Below, one piece after another: positions 1-8,500 of a DNA stretch of 64,000 nt. The translations under genes and the position numbers were made by a program. The notes beneath the pieces are model-generated. The model did no database searches. It was given only the letters and a program-made list of their open reading frames with translations, and had not been told where the DNA came from. Position 1 is the stretch's first letter, and each line of letters begins with the position of its first letter. The stretch is from the NCBI RefSeq assembly GCF_009749385.1, contig NZ_WBIN01000017.1:23735-87734 (forward strand), in the 5' to 3' direction. Source of the DNA: Agromyces allii. GTDB taxonomy: Bacteria; Actinomycetota; Actinomycetes; Actinomycetales; Microbacteriaceae.

Positions 1-1317
1 GATGGTGAGCGGCGGCGCGAGCTGGATGACGGGGTCGCCACGGTCGTCGGCGCGGCAGTACAGGCCGGCGTCGAAGAGCGCCTTCGAGAGGAAGCCGCGG
101 AGCAGTCGCTCGGCCTCGTCGTCGTTGAAGGTCTCCTTGGTGCCCTTGTCCTTGACCAGCTCGATGCCGAAGAAGTACCCGTCGCCGCGCACGTCGCCGA
201 CGATGGGCAGGTCGAGCAGCTTCTCGAGCTCGGCGCGGAAGAGCGGCGAGTTCTCGCGAACGCGCTCGTTCAGGCCCTCCTCCTCGAAGATGTCGAGGTT
301 CTCGAGCGCGACGGCCGCGGAGACCGGGTGACCGCCGAACGTGTAGCCGTGGTAGAACGACGTCTCGCCGGTGGAGAAGGGCTCGTACAGCTTCTCGGAG
401 ATGATCGTCGCGCCGATCGGGGCGTAGCCCGAGGTCATGGCCTTGGCGCACGTGATCATGTCGGGAACGTAGCCGTACGCGTCGCACGCGAACATGTGGC
501 CGATGCGGCCGAAGGCGCAGATGACCTCGTCGGAGACGAGCAGCACGTCGTACTGGTCGCAGATCTCACGCACCCGCTGGAAGTAGCCGGGGGGAGGCGG
601 GAAGCAGCCGCCCGAGTTCTGCACGGGCTCGAGGAAGACCGCGGCGACGGTCTCGGGGCCCTCGAAGAGGATCTGCTCCTCGATGCGGTTCGCCGCCCAG
701 ATGCCGAAGGCCTCGAGGTCCTCGGCGGGGGCGCCCATCTCGGCCGCACGGTAGAAGTTCGTGTTCGGCACGCGGAAGCCGCCGGGGGTGACCGGCTCGA
801 ACATCTCCTTGATGGCCGGGATGCCCGTGATGGCCAGTGCGCCCTGCGGGGTGCCGTGGTAGGCGACCGAGCGGGAGATGACCTTGTGCTTGGTGGGTCG
901 GCCCTGCAGCTTCCAGTAGTACTTGGCGAGCTTGAAGGCGGTCTCGACCGCCTCGCCGCCGCCGGTCGAGAAGAACACGCGGTTCAGGTCGCCCGGTGCA
1001 TTGGTCGCGAGACGGTCGGCGAGCTCGATGGCGGCGGGGTGCGCGTACGACCAGATCGGGAAGAATGCGAGTTCCTCGGCCTGACGGGCGGCGACCTCGG
1101 CGAGGCGCCTGCGCCCGTGTCCGGCGTTCACCGTGAACAGGCCGGCGAGGCCGTCGAAGTACTTGCGGCCCTCGATGTCGAACACGTGGTGGCCCTCGCC
1201 GCGCGTGATGATCGGCACCCCGGAGGAGTGCAGCGTCGACTGCCTGGCGAAGTGCATCCAGAGGTGGTCGTTCGCCATCTGCTGCAGCGTGGCGTTGTCC
1301 CGTACCCGATCGGTCAT
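1..1317 (-). CDS. Class III PLP-dependent aminotransferase (partial, C-terminus beyond left edge)
   Basis: The first 439 codons of a class III (omega) aminotransferase. It would move an amino group from a diamine or omega-amino acid to a keto acid in the cytoplasm. Visible family features are a GGGEAVETAFKLA-type PLP phosphate-binding segment, an SDEVICAFGR segment with the cofactor-contacting Asp, and the Schiff-base lysine at K292 in a CAKAMTSGY context. The start is the ATG at 1317, 12 bases after the upstream lrp stop and preceded by AGAAGGGA as ribosome-binding site, so the two are probably co-transcribed. Pairing with an Lrp regulator and the nearby polyamine transporter and gabT suggests a putrescine, beta-alanine or GABA-type substrate. 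The exact substrate cannot be fixed from sequence. The gene is truncated only by the window. Confidence 0.9.
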   Translation of the reverse strand, partial: MTDRVRDNATLQQMANDHLWMHFARQSTLHSSGVPIITRGEGHHVFDIEGRKYFDGLAGLFTVNAGHGRRRLAEVAARQAEELAFFPIWSYAHPAAIELADRLATNAPGDLNRVFFSTGGGEAVETAFKLAKYYWKLQGRPTKHKVISRSVAYHGTPQGALAITGIPAIKEMFEPVTPGGFRVPNTNFYRAAEMGAPAEDLEAFGIWAANRIEEQILFEGPETVAAVFLEPVQNSGGCFPPPPGYFQRVREICDQYDVLLVSDEVICAFGRIGHMFACDAYGYVPDMITCAKAMTSGYAPIGATIISEKLYEPFSTGETSFYHGYTFGGHPVSAAVALENLDIFEEEGLNERVRENSPLFRAELEKLLDLPIVGDVRGDGYFFGIELVKDKGTKETFNDDEAERLLRGFLSKALFDAGLYCRADDRGDPVIQLAPPLTI

Positions 1318-1329
1318 GGTCGATCCCTT

Positions 1330-1812
1330 CTAGCGAGTGCCCCAGTTGTAGAACTGCTTCTGGAGTTTGAGGTAGACGAACGTCTCGGTCGAACGCACTC
1401 CTGGCAGGTTCCGGATGCGCGAGTTGAGCAACGTGATGAGCTCGTCGTCGTTCTCGCAGACCACCTCGGCCAGCACGTCGAAGCTGCCGGCGGTGAGCAC
1501 GACGTAGTCGATCTCCGCCAGTTCGGCGAGGCTCGCCGCCAGCTCCCTGGTGTCGCCCGATGCCCGGATGCCGATCATCGCCTGGCGGGTGAACCCGAGC
1601 TGCATCGGATCGGTCACCGCCACGATCTGCATCACACCGGATTCGGTGAGGCGCTGCACGCGCTGGCGCACGGCGGCCTCCGACAATCCGACGGCCTTGC
1701 CGATGTCGGCGTAGGAGCGGCGTCCGTCGGCCTGGAGCTGTTCGATGATCGCCTTGGAGACGTCGTCGAGATGCACGGGCCGCGTCGCAGCCGTTCGTGC
1801 CGTGTTCGTCAT
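1330..1812 (-). CDS. Lrp/AsnC family transcriptional regulator
   Basis: A 160-residue DNA-binding regulator. The N-terminal third is an AsnC-type helix-turn-helix (DDVSKAIIEQLQADGRRSYADIG, then SEAAVRQRVQRL). Residues about 75-150 form the effector-binding RAM/AsnC domain. The start is the ATG at 1812. An upstream in-frame ATG at 1890 would add a 26-residue unrelated extension across the promoter, so I rejected it. A promoter-like TTGCCG-N17-CACAAT ends 7 bases before the ATG. The stop codon lies 12 bases before the aminotransferase start, so the protein probably controls its own operon and perhaps the polyamine genes in the window. Family knowledge: amino acids or related amines are usual effectors. 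Its ligand is not visible here. Confidence 0.93.
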   Translation of the reverse strand: MTNTARTAATRPVHLDDVSKAIIEQLQADGRRSYADIGKAVGLSEAAVRQRVQRLTESGVMQIVAVTDPMQLGFTRQAMIGIRASGDTRELAASLAELAEIDYVVLTAGSFDVLAEVVCENDDELITLLNSRIRNLPGVRSTETFVYLKLQKQFYNWGTR

Positions 1813-1819
1813 GCGACCG

Positions 1820-1848
1820 ATTGTGTCAGCGCGGAACGCCTTCGGCAA
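1820..1848 (-). promoter_or_regulatory. Predicted promoter of the lrp-aminotransferase operon
   Basis: On the minus strand TTGCCG (1848-1843) and CACAAT (1825-1820) are separated by 17 bases, and the ATG at 1812 follows after 7 more. Transcription would start at or next to the start codon, giving a leaderless or nearly leaderless mRNA. Confidence 0.5.
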
Positions 1849-2067
1849 GGGATTCCGTTGAAATCCATTCGATACGCAACGAATTCCCACCAGATCGCTC
1901 CCGCTTCACGACGAGATCCGATGGGCGGGCAGCGCGCCGCCGCACGAGTTCCCGCGCATCGCGCCGTGGCTACGGCGGTCGCGGTGGCACCGGCCGGGGG
2001 CCTTCGACGCCGAGAGCACGGCGGGCGGTCGCCGTCGGGGCGACTCGGACTGGTGCAGACTGGGCAC

Positions 2068-3102
2068 ATGGTCGCCGGAACCGTGACGAGTGCGTCTCGC
2101 GTCGGGGCGATGGACTGGGACGTCGTGATCGGCGATCGGTTCATCGCCGCGCTCGCGGCCCCCGCCGACGAACGGGCGCTCGCCGCGCTCGCCGCGCTCA
2201 CGGCCGACGCGATGGTGGGCATCGAACGGCTCGTCCAGGAGATCCCGGGTGCACCGGATGCCGGGGGCGAGGTGGATCGCGGGTTCGCCGTGGTGTGGTG
2301 GCCGGCCGACGGCTCCGCCGGTGTCACGGCCGTCGTCCGCGGCGAGGCGGTCGTCGACGTCGACTCGCCCGGAGGGTCGCGACGCTTCGATGCCCGAGGC
2401 ATCCGCCCATGGCATCTGGCGGAGTTCCGCGATGTCAGCGGTGTCCGCATCACGGATGTCGGAGCTCCGCTGCACAACCAGGGCACGGCCGTGGGCGCCC
2501 TGGCGCCGGCCCGGGCGAGCCTTCGAGCGACCGACATCGAATGGGCGCCGGCGGGCGATGCGTCTCGTGGCGGTGGGTCTCGCGGGGATGCGTCCCTCGG
2601 GGGTGCCGCCCGCGGGGGTGCGTTCGACGCCACGCTCGCGTCGGCGGCCGACCCGCGCGGCGAGGCCGACGACGTCCTCGAGACCGGCGACGCGACGAGC
2701 GCCTTCTCGCCGGGGCCGCCGCCGCGGGTCCGCATCGACGGCGACGGGGCGCGCACGGTGACGGTGCCGATCCTGGTCGGCCGTCGTCCGCTCGCGCCGC
2801 GCGCACCCGCCGCCGCGACGACCGCGCCCGAACTCGTGCCGGTGCGCTCGCCGACGGGAGTGGTCTCCGGAACCCACCTCGAGCTCCGCGTCGAGGGCGA
2901 GCGCCTCGTCGCGACCGACCTGCGCTCGACCAACGGAACCGTGCTCCGCACCGCGACGGGTGTGCGGCGGATGCGCGCCGGCGAGTCGATCGTGGTCGTG
3001 CCGGGCAGCACCCTCGACCTCGGAGACGATACGATCATCGAGGTCCTCCCAGCCAGCGACGAAGCTCCTCGTCCGACCCGAACCGACAGGCCCCACTCGT
3101 GA
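2068..3102 (+). CDS. FHA-domain protein, first gene of the envelope/signalling locus
   Basis: A 344-residue cytoplasmic protein. Residues 1-150 form an alpha/beta region of unknown fold. Residues about 160-190 are a Gly/Ala/Ser/Arg-rich linker of imperfect repeats. The C-terminal 110 residues are an FHA phosphothreonine-binding domain, with GRRPLA, SGTH at 267-270 and STNGT at 287-291. The ATG at 2068 is chosen because a weak -10 (CAGACT) lies exactly 6 bases upstream; the ATG at 2110 is the alternative. Its stop overlaps the GTG of the PP2C phosphatase gene (GTGA), so the two are translationally coupled. Its FHA domain resembles that of the zinc-ribbon/FHA protein at 16144 (shared GRRPLA). 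The likely role is reading Thr phosphorylation made by the kinase encoded downstream. Confidence 0.82.
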   Translation: MVAGTVTSASRVGAMDWDVVIGDRFIAALAAPADERALAALAALTADAMVGIERLVQEIPGAPDAGGEVDRGFAVVWWPADGSAGVTAVVRGEAVVDVDSPGGSRRFDARGIRPWHLAEFRDVSGVRITDVGAPLHNQGTAVGALAPARASLRATDIEWAPAGDASRGGGSRGDASLGGAARGGAFDATLASAADPRGEADDVLETGDATSAFSPGPPPRVRIDGDGARTVTVPILVGRRPLAPRAPAAATTAPELVPVRSPTGVVSGTHLELRVEGERLVATDLRSTNGTVLRTATGVRRMRAGESIVVVPGSTLDLGDDTIIEVLPASDEAPRPTRTDRPHS

Positions 3103-3941
3103 CACAGATCGGAAACGGCAACTCCCGCCATCCGGTCGTGCTGCCCGACGGCACGAAGATCACGCTCTCGTGGGCCGCGGGCACCGACGTCGGGCACCGT
3201 CGACAGGTCAATGAAGACAGCTTCGTCGCGCAGGCGCCGATCTTCGCCGTCGCCGACGGCATGGGCGGCCACGCCGCCGGCGACTTCGCCAGCGCGGCCG
3301 TCGTGACCCGCCTCGCCGAGCACGGCGGCAAGATCGTGATGGGCACCTCCGACATCGACCAGTCCCTGCGGCTCGCGGTGCAGGACATGCATCGCGGCAC
3401 CGGTGTCACCGACGAGGGCAGCGGCACGACCGTGACGGGCGTCGCCCTCGGCCTCATCTCCGACGAGCCGGCCTGGATCGTGTTCAACATCGGCGACTCG
3501 CGGGTCTACCGACTCGTCGGCGGCATGCTCGAGCAGCTGACCGTCGACCATTCGATCGTGCAGGAGCTCGTCGACGCGGGGCAGATCACGCGCGACGAGG
3601 CCGACACGCATCCGCACTCCAACGTCATCACGCGTGCCGTCGGCTTCCACGAGTCGCCCATCCCCGACTACCGTGCGATCGCCGTCGAGCCCGGCATGCG
3701 ACTGCTGATCTGCTCCGACGGGCTCACGAAGGAGCTCACCTCCTACGGCATCCGGCACTTCATGACGGCCGACCGATCGGCCGAACGCGTCACCGAGCAC
3801 CTGCTCGACGCGGCGCTCGGCAACGGCGGGCGCGACAACGTCACCGTCCTCGTCGTCGACGTGCTCGACGTGACCCGCCCCGAGCGTTCGCCCGAACAGG
3901 CGGCGGCCGACGGCGCCCTCGATTCGCCCGCGGCATCCTGA
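3099..3941 (+). CDS. PP2C-family serine/threonine protein phosphatase
   Basis: A 280-residue soluble PPM/PP2C phosphatase, which would dephosphorylate Ser/Thr-phosphorylated proteins with Mn/Mg. All metal-binding signatures are present in order: VNEDSF, ADGMGGH, GDSRVYR, SDGLT and GRDNVTVL, so it looks catalytically competent. The GTG start at 3099 sits inside the stop of the FHA gene (4-base overlap). The protein ends after a short acidic/Ala tail with no membrane segment, unlike PstP of mycobacteria. The kinase gene follows after 141 bases with its own promoter-like hexamer. The natural partner is that kinase, with the FHA proteins as phosphopeptide readers. Confidence 0.95.
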   Translation: MTQIGNGNSRHPVVLPDGTKITLSWAAGTDVGHRRQVNEDSFVAQAPIFAVADGMGGHAAGDFASAAVVTRLAEHGGKIVMGTSDIDQSLRLAVQDMHRGTGVTDEGSGTTVTGVALGLISDEPAWIVFNIGDSRVYRLVGGMLEQLTVDHSIVQELVDAGQITRDEADTHPHSNVITRAVGFHESPIPDYRAIAVEPGMRLLICSDGLTKELTSYGIRHFMTADRSAERVTEHLLDAALGNGGRDNVTVLVVDVLDVTRPERSPEQAAADGALDSPAAS

Positions 3942-4007
3942 GCCGTCGACCTCACGGGCCCGGGCACCGGCCTTCGGAGCGGCCCTCGAACGCGGGTCGG
4001 GCCGACT

Positions 4008-4013
4008 TAGAAT
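4008..4013 (+). promoter_or_regulatory. Predicted -10 element for the kinase gene
   Basis: TAGAAT lies about 70 bases before the GTG at 4083, leaving a leader that ends in a GGAGGA ribosome-binding site. No good -35 is visible. It would allow the kinase and downstream genes to be transcribed separately from the FHA-phosphatase pair. Confidence 0.4.
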
Positions 4014-4082
4014 GAGCAGACCGGATGCCGCCGGCATCAGCCGCGACGGCACCCGGACCAGGCACCGAGGTCAGGGAGGATC

Positions 4083-5501
4083 GTGTCGAGACGACTGCCT
4101 TCCACCGCGCCGAACCTCCCGGGGTTCTCGTTCATCCGCGTGCTCGGATCGGGCGGATTCGCCGACGTGTTCCTCTACGAGCAGAACATGCCCCGGCGCC
4201 TCGTCGCGGTCAAGGTGCTGCTCGCCGAGGTCGTCGACGACGCAGCTCGGCAGATGTTCCAGTCCGAGGCCGATGTCATGGCCCAGCTCTCGTCGCATCC
4301 GTCGATCCTGACGGTCTACCAGGCGAGCGTCGCGGCCGACGGCCGGCCGTACCTCGTCATGGAGTTCTGTCCGGCGACCCTCGGCCAGCGCTACCGCAAC
4401 ACGGCCCTGCCGCTGGCCGAGGTGCTCTCGATCGGCGTGCGCATCGCGAGTGCCGTCGAGACCGCGCACCGCAACGGAGTGCTGCACCGCGACATCAAGC
4501 CGTCGAACATCCTCACGACCGCCTACGGGCACCCGGTGCTCTCGGACTTCGGCATCGCCGCGAGACTCGGAGCGATCTCCTCGACCGACGCGGTGGGCCT
4601 GTCGGTGCCGTGGTCGGCGCCCGAGGTCCTCGTCGACGACGCGGGCACCGTCGCGAGCGAGGTGTGGTCGCTCGGCGCGACCGTGTACTCGCTGCTCGCG
4701 GGCCGCAGTCCGTTCGAGCAGCAGGGCGGCGACAACGCCGTCGGGCGCGTCTCGGCCCGCATCCGTGCCGCGAAGCCGCCCCGGACGGGTCGTGACGACG
4801 TGCCCGAATCGCTCGAACGGGTGCTGGCGCGAGCGATGTCGAAGCGACCCGCCGACCGGCAGTCGAGCGCCCTCGAGTTCGTGCGCGACCTGCAGGCCGT
4901 CGAGGAGGAGCTCGCGTTGCCGCAGACGCCGCTCGAGGTCGTCACCGAGGACTGGGCGCTCGCCGTCGGCGTCGACCTCGATGAGCGCACGCGGATCCTC
5001 TCGGCCCCGGCCGGGGCGGGCGTGCCGGGTGCGTCGGACCGTCGAGCCCGTCGCACGAGGCGATCCGCGGACCGGACCGGCGCGACCACGCTGCGGTCGG
5101 AGACCCGGTCCGGATCGACCGGGCCGCACCCGCCGTCGCCCCGCGCCCCGCGACGGGCGCTCTGGGCGATCTCGGCGGTCGCCGTCCTGCTCGTCGGGAT
5201 CGCGATCGGGGGAGCGTACCTCGTCGCCTCCGCGACGTCCCCAATCCCGGTGGTCACCGGCGTGCGCGCCGTCACCGACGGCGTCGTCGTGACGTTCACC
5301 TGGGACGACCCCGGCCTGCAGAGCGGCGATGCCTACCTGGTGACCGTCGACGGCGCGGCCAGGCCGGTGCAGCGCGAGGCGCGTGCCGACGTGGTCGGCG
5401 CCGACGGCGACCACGTCTGCGCCGAGGTGACCGTCACCCGCGACGGCAAGACCGGTCGGCCGAGCGAGGAACGCTGCGTCGACATCGACGCGGAGGGCTG
5501 A
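4083..5501 (+). CDS. Membrane Ser/Thr protein kinase with small FN3-like ectodomain
   Basis: A 472-residue Hanks-type kinase. The catalytic domain spans about 12-275: glycine loop GSGGFADV at 22-29, ATP lysine K44, HRDIKPSNIL from H135, DFG 155-157 and APE 179-181. All key residues are present. A basic, Pro/Arg-rich juxtamembrane linker (about 310-358) leads to one transmembrane helix (about 359-382). The 90-residue exterior part is beta-rich, FN3-like, and has a Cys pair near the C-terminus. No PASTA domains are present, so it is not a PknB-type muropeptide sensor. The GTG start has GGAGGA 2 bases upstream. The stop overlaps the ATG of the giant Ig-like protein gene. Probable role: sensing an envelope state and phosphorylating the FHA proteins or other locus components. 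Confidence 0.93.
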   Translation: MSRRLPSTAPNLPGFSFIRVLGSGGFADVFLYEQNMPRRLVAVKVLLAEVVDDAARQMFQSEADVMAQLSSHPSILTVYQASVAADGRPYLVMEFCPATLGQRYRNTALPLAEVLSIGVRIASAVETAHRNGVLHRDIKPSNILTTAYGHPVLSDFGIAARLGAISSTDAVGLSVPWSAPEVLVDDAGTVASEVWSLGATVYSLLAGRSPFEQQGGDNAVGRVSARIRAAKPPRTGRDDVPESLERVLARAMSKRPADRQSSALEFVRDLQAVEEELALPQTPLEVVTEDWALAVGVDLDERTRILSAPAGAGVPGASDRRARRTRRSADRTGATTLRSETRSGSTGPHPPSPRAPRRALWAISAVAVLLVGIAIGGAYLVASATSPIPVVTGVRAVTDGVVVTFTWDDPGLQSGDAYLVTVDGAARPVQREARADVVGADGDHVCAEVTVTRDGKTGRPSEERCVDIDAEG

Positions 5502-8500
5502 TGAGGCTGCGCTCGGTCGTCTCCAGACACCGATCCGCCGTTGCGACGGCGGCCGTCGGCGCAGCCGTCGTCGCCGTCATCGTGGGCGTCGCCGCGGCAT
5601 CGGGAGGGTACTCGGCCGAGCGCATCGACCTCGGCGATGCGGCCGTGTGGGTCGCCAACGACGACCTCGAATCCGTCGGCCGGGCGAACACCGCAGTCCA
5701 TGAGCTGAACTCGATCGTCGAGACCGGAGGGTCGACGCTCAGGATCGCGCAGCGCGGTCAGACGGTGCTCGCCTTCGACCCCGACCGGGCGACGGTCGCC
5801 GTCATCGACCCGACGACCTCGACCGTGGCCGAGACCGTCGTCGTGCCGCCCGATAGCAGCGTCGCGATCACGGAGTCCAAGGTCGTCGTCGCCGCCGGCG
5901 GCGACGTCTGGACCATGCCGTCCGACCAGATCGTCGACCTGCAGGTCGACTCCGACCCGACCCTGACGTTCGGTGCGGGGAGCGTCGTCTCCGTCGCGCC
6001 CGACGGACGGCTGTTCGCCTTCACCCCCTCCACCGGCATCGTGCGGCGGGTCGACGTCGACGAGTCGGAGTCCGTCGTCGAGCAGTGGCAGACCGACGTG
6101 GCCGACCCCGAATCGACGTTCCAGGTGACCTCGGTCGGCGGCCGATGGGCGGTGCTCGACGAGCGCACCATGGTGCTGCACCTCGCCGACGGCGCCGTCC
6201 CGCTCGCCGACGTGATGGGTGCGGCCGACGATCCGCACCTGCAGGAGCCCTCCGTCGACGGCGAGGTCGTGGCCGTCGCGTCGCGCACGGGCCTCGTCAC
6301 GGTCGGACTCTCCGATCGCGCCGTCCGCGCAGCCGAGGTGGACCGCCCCGGTGAGACCCCGACCGCGCCGGTCCGGCACGGCGAGTGCCTCAACGCCGCG
6401 TGGTCCAACGGCTCGGCCTGGCGGTCGTGCGACGGCGAGGCGCCCGAGCCCTTCACGCTCGACATGCCGGCCGGCGCCGACCCCGCATTCTTCGCGAACG
6501 GGCGCTCGCTGGTGCTGAACGACCGTTCCTCCGGTCGCAGCTGGGCGGCGGCGACCGACTACCGCGTCATCGACAACTGGGCCGAACTGCTCGCGACCGA
6601 GACCGACGACGAGAAGGTCGAGCGACCCGACGCCGACAAGCCCGCCGAGCTCGAGCGAAGCCAAGCGGATCCCATCGCCGTCGACGACACGTTCGGCGCT
6701 CGCCCCGGGCGCGCCTCGGTGCTTCCCGTGCTCCTGAACGACTACGACCCGAACGGCGACGTGCTCGTGATCGGAGCGCTGGACGTCGCGCCTCCGGCGG
6801 GCGTGCGCCTCGACCTCGTCGCCGACCGTCAGCAGGTGCAGGTCACGTTGGATCCGAGCGTCACCGAGGGATTCACGTTCGGCTACGAGGTCGACGACGG
6901 TCGCGGCGGACGCGCGAAGGCGTCGGTCAACGTGCAGGTGCGCACCGACGACGAGAACGGGGCCCCCGAACAGGTTCGCGATCGCACCACGACGGTCGCG
7001 GTCGGAGCCCGATCGACCGCGGCGGTGCTGGGCGACTGGGTCGACCCCGACGGCGACCCGTTCTTCCTGCTCCGGGCCACCGCCCCCGATGGCGATTCGG
7101 TGTCCTTCACCGCCGACGGGTCCGTGGTGTACGACGAGCACGGCGGGCAGGGTGCCACGCGCCGTGTGCCGCTCATCGCCTACGACGGGCGCGACGAGGG
7201 CGCGGGCTCCCTCCAGGTGGACGTGCGGGAGCCGGGGACCGTCCCGCTCATCGCGGAGTCGTTCGTCGTGCTCGCGACGGCCGGCGAGGAGGTGCGCATC
7301 GATCCGCTCCGCCACGTGCACGGGGGCACGGGGCACATCGTGCTCACGAGCGTCCCGGCGAAGCAGGACACCCTGATCACGCCCGACTACGACGGCGGGA
7401 CGTTCCGCTTCAAGAGCTCGGCCGAGCGCACCCACTATCTCGAGTACGTCGTCACCGACGAGACCGCGAACCCCGTCACCGGGCTCATCCGCGTCGAGGT
7501 CCAGGCCGGATCCGACCGGGACACGACACCGGTCACGGTGCCGCACACCGCGTTCCTCCGGGTGGGCCAGCCGATGGACGTCGACGTGCTCGCGACCGAC
7601 ATCGACCCGACGGGCGGGGTGCTCGTGCTCACCGACCTGCTCGGCGCCGACGCCCCCGAGATGCGGGTGGCGGTCATCGACCACCGCATCCTCCGCGTGC
7701 AGCTCCTCGGTCCGCTGCCGCTCGGATCGCTCACGTTCGGGTACCGCGTCAGCAACGGACTCGGCGATGCGGAGGGCGCCGTCACGGTGGTGGAGGTTCC
7801 GCCGCCGACCGTCTCGCAGCCGCCCGTCGCGAATCCCGACACGGCCTCGGTGCGCACCGGCGACGTCATCGACGTGCCCGTGCTCGCGAACGACGAGCAC
7901 CCCGACGGACTCCCGCTCACCATCGATCCCGAGCTCGTGGTCGAGCCCACCGACGGGCTGCTGTTCGTCAGCGGCGATCGCCTGCGATACCTCGCCCCCG
8001 AGACGCCAGGCGAGTACGAGGCGACGTACCTCGTCCGCACGCCGGGGCAGACCGCGAGCGCGACGGTGCACCTCTCGGTGCGGGCGGCCGACCCCGAGAC
8101 GAACGCCGCCCCGGTTCCGCCCGAGATCACCGCGCGGGCCCTCGCCGGAGACAAGGTCCGCATCGCCGTCCCGCTCGGCGGCACGGACCCCGACGGCGAC
8201 TCGGTGCTGCTCGTCGGCCAGGAGTCCAACCCCGAACTCGGCACCGTCGTCGAGACCGGGCCCGACTGGCTCGACTACGAGGCCGGCGACTACTCGGCCG
8301 GCACCGACACGTTCACGTACTCCGTCGTCGACGCGCTCGGCGAGCGGGCGACCGGCACGGTGCGCGTGGGCATCGCCGCGCGCCCTGAGGGCGCCAGGAA
8401 CCCGGTCGCCGTCGAGGACAGCGTGGTCGTGCGGCCCGGCCGCACGGTCTCGGTGCGCGTGCTCGAGAACGACAACGACCCCGACGGCGGCGTGCTCGAG

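Noticed and set aside
1858..1890. Longer start for the lrp gene at 1890
   Set aside because: The added 26 residues are unlike any Lrp N-terminus and would be translated across a good -10/-35 pair that ends 7 bases before the ATG at 1812.
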